DNA of 57,119 nt. It comes from Cytospora piceicola. Taxonomy: Eukaryota > Ascomycota > Sordariomycetes > Diaporthales > Cytosporaceae. The notes under the pieces are model-generated. The model was not told where the DNA came from, ran no database searches, and worked only from the letters and a program-made list of their open reading frames with translations. Numbering within the stretch: position 1 is the stretch's first letter; every line of letters begins with the position of its first letter. Positions 11,371 through 20,892 of this stretch are shown here, piece by piece. The stretch covers positions 1 to 57,119 of the forward strand of contig JALQBC010000084.1 in assembly GCA_023375675.1 (NCBI GenBank), read 5' to 3'. Both the position numbers and the translations under genes were made by a program.

Positions 11371-14300
11371 ATGATGGACACAGGCCTCGCCACCTATCAA
11401 GATCGTGACTCTCCTGATGAAGCTCCCCACCACGTTGTCATGGATGATGAGGACACACAAGACTCAATGACCCCTAAAAATGCATTGATTCCGTTTCCTG
11501 ATACACAACTGTCCCACCTCGAGTACCCTCAAGGTCACCAGCAAGCCTCTTCTCTTCACGACGTTGGTCTCCGCCTCATCTCTCGGCCCCAGGATATTGA
11601 TATTGATCCGGCTGCGAGCTTCACCTATGGCAAGCCGATCAAAGTTACACCTGGACAGTTCAGCCGTGCTGTCCCCCCCAAGCCAAGTACCCACATGCCT
11701 GGGGAGACGTTTGACAACAGCATTTCCAGGGCTAAAGGGGGGCTGATCAATGAGAGTCCTAAAGCTGTGGAAAGTGATCAGGGTCAGCCGTTCTCGGTGC
11801 CAGTTCCTCGAAAACCGTCCCCAATCGAGGACATCCAACCACAGTACATGCCCTCGGACTCCAGGGACCAGCTCCCAGCCCCTCGCACTTCCCCTGCTGA
11901 TCGGGCTTTGCTACCACAAGAGAGGGACATACTTGAGGCACACCAAGGCAGTGCTAAGTCCAGCAAGACCGAACTGGCTCGTCAACACCCACACACAGGC
12001 TCCCGGAGCAGAAAGTTATTCCCAGCAGCCACTCAGGAAAACATGGAGCATCCGCAGCACCACCAGCAACAGGTCTTGAAAACAAATGCAACCACCACCG
12101 AACCTCATGAACAGAAGCACCGTCTCTCCTTGCCAAATGACACGTCTGTTTCCTCACCTCAAGTGCTCGAGCATCCACCTCGTAAAGGACCCTCTCGCGA
12201 GGCCTCCCAGGTCAATAGACCCATGAGGGATCTTCGTCAGGTGCGGACTGTCAATACACCAGCCCATCGAACAGAATCTCGCTCAAGTACACATAACTCC
12301 AATATCAGCAAGAAGCGATCCGGCCACCGTATGTCCGTTCCAGGTGCAGGTCGACCCTCGCAAATGCGCTCACCCCATTCATACGATGAGTCACCCACCA
12401 GACGGCAAGGTCCTCCTTCGGCAGGGCCGAACACCCGGGACTCGTCCTCCCCACAAGACCGTCTTCTTCACGAGACGTGTGACTTGGAAGACCTGGCTGG
12501 AGGCGTCGTACAGTCTCTTAACAGCCTGTTCAATACCCTGAAACAGAAGACGAAGCAGAAGGATGTGGAGATGGCCTTGATGGAACGACGTGCCCAGAAG
12601 CAGCAAAGCAAATTGTCCAAGTACAAGAAGCAGACTGAAGGTAGAATCAACATCATTCAACAACTCGAACAGAGCCACGCTCAGCTCCAGGGACAGCTTG
12701 CCGCTGCAAACCAGCAACTTGAAGATCGATCTGAGAAGACTTTGAAACTGGAAGATAAATGCCGCCAGTACAAAGAGTACCTTAATTCAGCCATTGCAGA
12801 GCAGCAAGGACTGTACAAGGCTGCCAACGCGAAGTGTGAAACTGCCATGACACAAATTCGAGAAGCGGAGCACAAGCACAAGGTTGTAAGCGAACAAGAA
12901 CGTACGCGGGTTGAGGCAACGCGTGAGCGTCTCACTCGGATGGTAAAATCAACCATCGCTGAGTACAAGTTCAAAGAGCAGCAATGTAAGTGTCACCTTC
13001 CAAGTATTCATGCTCATTAACTTAATGAGGTAGTCACCGACAAAATTGAGTCGTTGAATCAACAACTCCAAGAACGGGAGGTGAACATGTTGAGAGAGCG
13101 AGAGACTACTCAAAAGCTTCTTCAGCAAGACCAGACCATTGCCTTTTTCCTAGAGACCATAACCTCTGTCCAAGACACTATGAAGAGCATCGGGTCCCAG
13201 GTGGAACAGGTCGCTGTTAAGGTGACAGATGTCGCTTCGCGTCAGATCAATCAGGATGAGACAGCAGCAAGAGAGACCCAGGCTAAGTAAGTAAAGATAT
13301 TCGGTTTACAAAGTACAAGGGCTAACTACGCAGGCTGAAAATCATTGATGAGCGTCTGTCTGCTCTCGACAAGCAAGCTGTGCCTTCAACGGAAATTATC
13401 CAGAAACTGCAGGAAGCCAATGAGAAGATCTTCGCATCGTAAGTCAAGAGCTATCCTTTTCTAGCTAAATTCTGACCATGACTATAGAATGATCGAGCAT
13501 GTACTGAGCTCGCAGGCAGAGGCCCAGACCAGTGTGCAGAAACTATCCGATAGTATTGAAGACTATATGGAGGATTTCTGGACAAAGCTCGAGGATCGTG
13601 AGGATGTCCTGACAGAACTGCTAGAGCAAATTAAAGCCGAGAACGAAGACCTGGTTATTAATCTGCAGCTGAAAGAGGAAGAATGCGGTGCTCTGTTCGC
13701 AAGATTGTCAGAGACGGAGGCGATGGTTCAACAACGTGAGAAAGAGCTCGTGGCGCTCAAGGAGGAAATATCGGAGGTGGAACAGGCTCAGGCCGAGGAC
13801 ATGGCAGAAATCGCCGAAGCCAAGTTGCTCCGTGATAGGTATGAGAAGCTGAAGGGGGAGCTTGCCGAAAAAGCTAGTCTCGCATCTGAGCTCCGAGGCA
13901 GGCTTCAGGAAAGCGAATCAGCACTTGCCACGCAAGGCCAAGAGCATGCAAAGAGCACAGAGCAGCTTCAAAGTTTTATACAGCGGCGCGAAGAAGAAGC
14001 ACAGGCGGCGCAAGCAGCGGCGGTCGAAATGGCGCGGAAAGATGTCATGTTCGACATGACCAAGGCTAAACAAAGCATCCAAACGCTCCTAGATCAGGCC
14101 GAAGAGGAGCGTGCAACACTGCAAGTTGAGCTCGATACAGCCAGGCAAAGGATCTTAGCTATGGAAGAGGAAGCCAGGCAAGTTTCTAAGATTGTGAGCA
14201 ACTTGCAATCCGAAACTCAGGCGGCACATTACACTGCAGTCAGCCTGAAAGACGAGGCCAGCCAGAAAAAGACCGAATATCAAAGGCTGATAGAGCAACA

Positions 14301-15639
14301 ATCAGCACTCATCACGGATCTGAAAGACAAACTCGCAAACAAGGACAAAGCTGTGTCGGACCTGTCAAAGGATGCCCAAACCTATGATAAGCAAGCACGG
14401 AAGGTGCTGAGCATTCTGAAGGAATGGGTACGAGAGAATGAGGGCGTCAAGGAATTCGCCTATGCGATCGAGAAGGCTGAGCAGGGACACATTGACGGCA
14501 TCGATCCTAAGTTCAAGCCGTTATTCCAGATCGACATAGTCCACAGGGCCATCTTCCAGTACTGTCAGGCTCAGAATGAGGCTGCTCCTTCAGGTGAGGG
14601 ATCCCATTGCGACATTTCAAGCAGTGTGTCTGGCAGACTTCTGGAACGGATACGTCGGGTGACCATAAGGACTCCGCTTAGAGGTGCACCTTCCCCAAGA
14701 CCGCCCTCGGTGCAAACCGAGCAGGTGCAGAGACGTATGTCAGGCCCGCCGAGGTCTATCCTAAGGATTCCCACCGATGGCAACTCTCTTGGTGCAGAGG
14801 ACGACAAGGAGAAGCGAAGCAAACCCACCCAGGAAGACGATTCAAACCGGAGTGTCCTTACTGGCAAACACGGTAGCCAATTAGCTGGTGCAAAGAGTCG
14901 CCAGGAAGAAGCGGTTCGGGAGCCAGATCGTCCCGGCCGTAGCAAGTTTGGTACTATAACAAGTGGTCGATCTGGGATTGCAGTAATACCTCGCCAGGGA
15001 AAGGAAGAGGTGCAGAAAGGGTCTGGAGAATCAGGAAGTGTGCACAACCGTGGACTCTTCAACCGCGGACCCTACAACCGACTCGTTGCAGGAATCAAGT
15101 CTTGGCCCGACAGCTTCAACTCCCAAAGCGAGTCTCAGAACATCAAGTTGACCGTCGAAACCCCGTCTGATAAAGATAACAACATGAGCGCGGCCTATCT
15201 TACGCGAGAGCGGAAAAAACACAGACCGTTCTTGCAACAAGATTCTGAAGTGTCTAGGAAGAGAATGAGAACCGACCGCAAGAGGGAGAAGTCACTGTCT
15301 CTGTTCTCGACGCCTCATTCTCCGGCAGAGCAACAAACAGATCGAGAGCAAGATATGTCTATGCCAAGCGCACCGCGCAAGAGAGGCCACAGAAGTGCCA
15401 TGGTTGGCTCTGAAGCGAGTTCCCCGACTCGTGTTGCACTGTCTGCACAGAACAAAGCCTCACAGGTCCCGGCTGTTGTGCCTGATAGCATCCGAACGTC
15501 GTCAAACAGACAAGCCATGTCCTCTCAGGACTCCAGCCAAGATTCGAACGCACCCTACCATCAGCATCGCGGCTCTACTCGCGGAAATGAGGAGTCCCAG
15601 GACTCGGTTACTCATTCTCAGGATATGAGACAACTTTGA
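11371..15639 (+). CDS. Large coiled-coil protein with C-terminal SQ cluster
   Basis: Four exons: 11371-12985, 13034-13286, 13334-13438 and 13488-15639. The introns are 48, 47 and 49 bp, all with GTAAGT donors and in consistent phase. The product is 1374 residues. The start is the first ATG of the frame (MMDTGLATYQD); the frame is open slightly upstream but offers no ATG. Residues 1-360 are disordered and rich in Pro, Ser and His. About 365-980 is almost continuous coiled coil (for example GGVVQSLNSLFNTLKQKTKQ, then long Glu/Gln/Lys/Leu heptads). The remainder is basic and disordered with PRSILRIP near the start. The last 50 residues hold an SQ cluster: SSQDSSQDS, ESQDS and HSQDM, possible ATM/ATR-type kinase sites. 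I do not recognise a named family. The architecture would suit a chromosome-axis, synaptonemal-complex (Sme4/Zip1-like) or spindle-pole scaffold, but that is only inference. Confidence 0.85.
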
Positions 15640-16319
15640 TGTGACCTTGACACTGGCTTTGCTTACAGTCAAATCTTGCTTTTGACCTCGACTGAATCTG
15701 GTCGCACTGAAATACCGTGAGGGGAGTTGGTATTGCTGCAAACATGAGTGGTTGATGATGTGATGGGCCTAAAATAGGTACCCAGACCCAGGTTGGCTGG
15801 ATGAAATTTACCTTGGAATGAAGTTCGGTAGCGTGCCGCAGGAGACATGGCACATTTGCTTGGGGAAATTGGTGACGTTGCTAGATAGATGGGATGGTCC
15901 AACACGTAGCTTGAAATCAATCGTATTTGCTCAATAGTCCAGCTCCCCAGTCTGTGGGTGAAGTCCCACAAGGCCTGTGTCCTCTTCTAGAACTCGTCGG
16001 ACATGCAAGCAAAGGACCATCGCCGCCCTGATATGAACTGGATCCCGAACTCCTTCACATTGCGATCCGTTTCGCGACGTTAACCCGGACCTCGAGCAGA
16101 TCCATAATCCTCCTGCCATCAACCTAATGAGTGCGTCGAGCCCAATCCCTTGGACCTACGTCGTCTCCGCATGCTCCATCACGGGCATCCTATAAGTCAG
16201 AGACGGCCTTGGCCACAGAGCACAGAGCGACGTGATTCCTTTCGTGCAACGTTTTGTACCCTTGACGTATTCGTCGTCGTCGTACTCGTACCCTGGAAAT
16301 GCATCGGCAATGATCGTGT
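15640..16319. other. Convergent intergenic region
   Basis: Sequence between the 3' ends of the coiled-coil gene and the bL33m gene. It contains the two 3' untranslated regions. I see no gene, RNA or repeat that I can support. Confidence 0.4.
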
Positions 16320-16885
16320 TTATCGGTTTCCTTTCCGCTTCTGTTCGAGGAAGAGCACCTTTCTTCGTACTGGTCATCAGATATTCCTGGTCAGCAAGCT
16401 GTATGATCACTTCGCTCGGACGAATATTGCCAAGTCCCCCACCCCAAGCCTCCCACAATGGTGGCCAACATCGACGTCGCACAATCTTCTTTCTTCCCGT
16501 AACGAGTTTTGTTTTTATTTTTGATGTGACGGCGACCTCGGGAAGGAGAAGGGCAGAGGGTCTGCCCGGCGACACCGCGGCGCGCGCAAGAAGGGTGCTC
16601 AACAGGAGCAGGCTTTCAATGGCTGACAAAGAGAGGGAACAGGGAGGAAGTCCGGCTATTCGAGGGCTTGGCCGTACCTATCGGGTCGTATTTGAGCATG
16701 CTCATGGGCGGTGACGTCCTCGGGCGGGTGAACTGGTAGAAGAAGCCCGTCAGGGCCATGGAGAGCAGGCGCACCGAGACGACGCGGGATTTCGCTGTTG
16801 ATCGTAGGGGGCCGCGTCAGTATATATGATGAGAATACGGGACGGAGGGGGATGGGGGTCAATAGGGCGTACTTTTCTTGGCCAT
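16320..16885 (-). CDS. MRPL39: Mitochondrial large-subunit ribosomal protein bL33m
   Basis: Three exons on the minus strand: 16885-16873 (13 nt), 16794-16678 (117 nt) and 16369-16320 (50 nt), giving 59 residues. Introns are 78 bp (GTACGC...CAACAG) and 308 bp (GTACGG...GACCAG). The joined protein starts [20 protein letters not shown], continues [20 protein letters not shown], and ends [19 protein letters not shown]. This is the conserved fungal bL33m pattern (MAKK...RLLSMA.TGFFY..TRPR...[17 protein letters not shown]). It is a structural protein of the mitochondrial 54S subunit. None of the exons is long enough to be noticed alone. The 308-bp intron is the longest in the window. The identification is strong because the splices restore the whole conserved sequence. 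Confidence 0.9.
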
Positions 16886-18780
16886 GGCTGCGCGGCGGGC
16901 TTTTTGTCGTGGTGAGACGCTGGGGAACGAATGGTTGTCGTCGCGGATCGGCGACGGTTGATATTTCGAGATTGGCTGCCCCGGACTTTGGGAACGTTGC
17001 CGGCCGGGAAGTACTTGCATGATCATTGAATCATGCTACCACATTGATGGGGGGGGGTCGGTTTGCTGATCTACTGAGGGTTGAACCCTGACGCGCTCCA
17101 CTCGGGTATCTGGGTATCCAGTTAGTTTCCAGTACATACATGAATTTGGGCCCTATCGATGGCATATTACTTGACAATAAACACGTTCCTGCTTACCCCA
17201 CAACTGTATGTCCTTTACAGCTCTACGGTTATGATGAATCATAATCGATACCTTCACTTGCATGTCTACATAGGTTCTGGGTCTTTGAACGTAAATGTAG
17301 CGATGGAGGTGTTGCTATACAAGGGAGCGAGGACAGGAGTCATACGGCAGCAACTCGCATTATCAAGGATCTTTAATACAATGATCTCTAGAGATACAGT
17401 CTGCATTGTATTCACTTAATACACTTTGAGTGGATTGAGTATGTAGCCAAGTACCTACGTATTTATCTAAGTAAGTATTGAGGCCAAAACGGAGACAGGA
17501 GGAGGTTAAGTAGTGAGGCCAAAACCGAGGTGGAAGAACTTCGGTTCATCCTATAAACATGTCCACCATAATACTCTCGGTCTACGGTCTACGGCACACT
17601 GGGGCCCGTTTGTCTCACCAAAGGTTGAGACCTATCCAGGCATCGTCCGCAATATTTTCAATGAAACAGCTACCTCTACATATGCTACAGTAGCATGTCA
17701 GGCTGTGTCCATGCACACCCCGTGTTTTTTTGCGGAGGTAGCCCTTAGCAGAGCCTCAGACTAACAGACTAACAAACTGTACTGCGCCTTCCTTTCCCCC
17801 CTTTGTGAATATCCTGCCAAAACCATTGGCCAATTGGCCTTGTTATGTCCACCAACAATGAACCTTTTTCTACAATCTTACGTCAGAAACAGATATCAAT
17901 CCGTTTGATCAAGAGAGCTGTGAACTCATTCAATCATATCTGTTACTGCCATCCAGCGATTAGTGCCTGTACGAGCAGGCGGAAGGCAGATTGAAGCAAA
18001 CAAGCGTCGGAAGGAGGAGGCAGCCAAGTTTCCAAGCGTCGGCTTTGTGCGGACTCTCACCACACGCACACACATGCATGCAGGTAAGACGGGCTTGGAC
18101 GGGATAGGCATGAGCAGCATCTATGGATGGTACAGTGCAACAACTCACAAGGATATGTCACAACTGACCGCTATCTGGTCCTTGTGTTCGCTAGTCGTCG
18201 GCAGTATTGAGGCTCGATGTGACTCTTCCGCTAAGAGGCCACAGCAAAGGGGGACCACTCAATCCTTCGAATTTGGCCTCGTTCCAGAAAACCGAGATCT
18301 GTCGTCGGACACGATAAGCTTGTGAGCTTGTTTGAAAGAGCCTGCCTGCCTAGTGGCGTGGTGCACAATCCCAAGCTGCAGGTAGTCATCATGCAGTATG
18401 CAGTCGGAGCTTAGCGGAATTCATAGCCACGAGGCCAGCTTACTAGGCAGCCTTGTCCTACTCTGCTATGATATTGCCCATACAATGGGCTGGGAAATGG
18501 GTTAATTCTTTGGGTAAGGCAAGGTAGGCCATTTCGGGAATATTCAGAACTACTATAAAGTAGCCCGACTGCTGCGTTCAGCTCAAACGAAATGTCAACA
18601 CATACCAGTTGACGATATCCCACTGGCGCCTTTCACTGCTTACGCCCTTAAATTTTCAAAGTTTTACATTCTTCGAGCCCTTTAGAGCTACAGTTCACCT
18701 AGGGGGCTGGGGACCAATTCCCTCTTGTCATCACTTCTCAAAATCGATCGTTCCTCTTGGTCCTTCTCATCAACGGCAAC
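16886..18780. other. Divergent intergenic region
   Basis: About 1.9 kb between the bL33m gene and the BCS1-like gene, which are transcribed away from each other. There is no supportable coding region. It contains a nine-G run near 17049, a degenerate run of TACCTA/AAGTA words at 17450-17480, and the inverted repeat ATGCTACAGTAGCAT at 17682-17696, which resembles the one at 10133. The stretch before 18781 must include the BCS1-like promoter. Confidence 0.45.
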
Positions 18781-20892
18781 ATGGCCTCCCTTAACGATTG
18801 CCAGTCGACGATGGGGCGAGGAGTAAACGGTGGCCAGCCACCTCTACTGGATATGTTCTTCCCAGGCTTCTCCGTCGTTTCAAGCGCAATCGAAAGATAC
18901 TTCAAGATCGACCTCAACATCTACATACCCCTTGTCCTCCTGCTCGGCGGCATCACGTTTGCATGGCGCTACTTCACCGAAGCCTTCTGGAGCCAACTCG
19001 AATCATACTTCATGTCGACTGTGGACATCCGAACAGATGATGAGATATACAACATGTTGATGGCGTGGGTTGCCCAACAGCGGTTCTCCCAGCGCGCACG
19101 GCGATTCGTCGTCAACACCAACCTGAACTCTCGGGCATGGTCTCTGTGGCGGTGGGACGACGAGGACGACGTGGGCACCGATGAAGGTGTGGACGACGCT
19201 TCGCGGCCGGCAAAGAAGATGAAGGTACTTGCCTACACTCCCACCTTTGGTATCCACTACTTCTGGTACCGGGGCCGGATTTGCATTTTCCGTCGGGACA
19301 GAAACCACGACCAGCAAGGCTTCATGATGGTCAGCGAGCGGGAAGAGATCTCCATCTCTTGCTTTGGTCGTAACCCTGGAGTGCTGAAGGAACTCTTGCT
19401 CGAGGCGCGGGCGCAATTCATCCAGAGGGACGAACACAAGACGCTGATCTACCGGGGAACCGTCCCCGCCGGGACTACCACCCCCACATGGCAGCGGTGC
19501 CTTGCGCGCGCGAGCAGACCCTTCTCCACGATTATCCTCAACGAGAAGGTCAAGCAAGATCTGATCGACGATGTGAGGGATTACCTCGACCCGGCAACCA
19601 GGCGATGGTACTCGAACCGCGGAATCCCTTACCGCCGAGGGTACCTGCTTTACGGCCCGCCTGGTACGGGAAAGAGCTCTCTCTCGCTGGCGCTCGCTGG
19701 CTTCTTCAAGATGCGGATCTACATCGTCAGCCTGAGCAGCATCGCCTCCAACGAGGAGAACCTGGGAACACTGTTCGCGGAGCTCCCGCGGCGCTGTGTC
19801 GTCTTGCTGGAGGATATCGACACCGCAGGTCTGACACACACGCGCGAGGAAAACAAAGACCAGGATAACAGTGGCAGCAAGGACGGCAAGGTCCCTGGAA
19901 AGCTGCCCAAGAGCAACGGCAATGCCAACACGAGCAACAACAACAACAACGAAAACAATGGCCGCCTGTCTCTCTCCGGCCTCCTCAACATCCTGGATGG
20001 TGTGGCCTCGCAGGAGGGCCGTGTCCTGATCATGACGACAAACCACATGGAGAGGCTCGACAAAGCCCTTATCCGCCCTGGCCGCGTAGACATGATTGTG
20101 CAATTCGGCCTCGCCGACACAGAGATGATCGCTGCCATCTTCCGAGCCATATTTGCTCCTCTCGAGGGTGACAACTCCGTCGTGGAGAGCCCAGAAGGTG
20201 CCTCTCCCAAGGCTGTCGAGGAAGTAATGAAGCGTTTAGCAGCCGAGAAGGCCAGGCGGGACGAGATGACGGTGAAGGTCGACAGGCTGGCCGAGGAGTT
20301 TGCCAAGAAGATCCCATCACACGAGTTCAGCCCGGCCGAGTTGCAAGGGTACTTGATGAAGAACAAGCGCGACCCCGAGAGCGCCTTGAACGCCGCCGGG
20401 GATTGGGTCGTTGAGCAGAGGAAGGAGAAGGCCGACAAAGTTTTGAAGGAGGCAGAGGAGAAGCGGAAGACGGAAGAGAAGGAGAAGAAAGCCAAGGCGG
20501 AGGAGGAGGAGAAGAAGAAAAAGGCCGAGGAAGAGAAGAAGAAGGCCGAGAAGGAGGAAAAGAAGAAAAAGAAGCAAGCGAATAAGTCAAAGTCGAAGAA
20601 GAGTAACCGAAAGAGCAAGAAAGATGGCTCGACCAGCTCGGATTCGGACTCATCCAGCAGCTCGGATTCTGGGTCTGAGTCTGAGTCCGAGAAGAAGAAG
20701 CCAAAAAATGAGACCAAGATTGATGTGAAGATCAAGGTCGACAAGGCCATCGGTACGGACGATGACGGCCTGAAGGCACCATCATCGGCTGCGACTGACC
20801 GGTCGGACGAATTTGTCGACGTGAAGAAGGAGTGTGGAGATGATAACCAGCCGCGGACCAGGGGAACGGACTCTGGATACGGTACAGCTTAG
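18781..20892 (+). CDS. BCS1-like mitochondrial AAA ATPase paralogue
   Basis: Single exon, 703 residues, starting at the ATG at 18781. A transmembrane segment lies near residues 40-58 (IYIPLVLLLGGITFAWRYF). It is followed by a BCS1-specific N domain and then an AAA domain with Walker A GPPGTGKS at about 291-298, Walker B CVVLLEDID at about 339-347 and an RPGRVD arginine-finger region near 431. Authentic BCS1 sits in the mitochondrial inner membrane and inserts the Rieske protein into complex III. This protein is much longer than yeast BCS1 (456 residues). It carries an Asn/Ser-rich insert after Walker B, including five Asn in a row. Its tail runs from a Lys/Glu helix at about 553-615 to a Ser/Asp-rich stretch. 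Filamentous fungi have several such paralogues of unknown substrate, so I call it BCS1-like rather than the complex III chaperone itself. Confidence 0.9.
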   Translation: MASLNDCQSTMGRGVNGGQPPLLDMFFPGFSVVSSAIERYFKIDLNIYIPLVLLLGGITFAWRYFTEAFWSQLESYFMSTVDIRTDDEIYNMLMAWVAQQRFSQRARRFVVNTNLNSRAWSLWRWDDEDDVGTDEGVDDASRPAKKMKVLAYTPTFGIHYFWYRGRICIFRRDRNHDQQGFMMVSEREEISISCFGRNPGVLKELLLEARAQFIQRDEHKTLIYRGTVPAGTTTPTWQRCLARASRPFSTIILNEKVKQDLIDDVRDYLDPATRRWYSNRGIPYRRGYLLYGPPGTGKSSLSLALAGFFKMRIYIVSLSSIASNEENLGTLFAELPRRCVVLLEDIDTAGLTHTREENKDQDNSGSKDGKVPGKLPKSNGNANTSNNNNNENNGRLSLSGLLNILDGVASQEGRVLIMTTNHMERLDKALIRPGRVDMIVQFGLADTEMIAAIFRAIFAPLEGDNSVVESPEGASPKAVEEVMKRLAAEKARRDEMTVKVDRLAEEFAKKIPSHEFSPAELQGYLMKNKRDPESALNAAGDWVVEQRKEKADKVLKEAEEKRKTEEKEKKAKAEEEEKKKKAEEEKKKAEKEEKKKKKQANKSKSKKSNRKSKKDGSTSSDSDSSSSSDSGSESESEKKKPKNETKIDVKIKVDKAIGTDDDGLKAPSSAATDRSDEFVDVKKECGDDNQPRTRGTDSGYGTA

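Noticed and set aside
11093..11408. Small plus-strand frames before the coiled-coil gene
   Set aside because: They overlap the likely leader, have no family resemblance and no splice that improves the downstream protein.
17963..18325. 120-codon plus-strand frame in the bL33m/BCS1-like spacer
   Set aside because: No recognisable motif, ordinary chance length for a spacer, and no supporting splice or codon signal.
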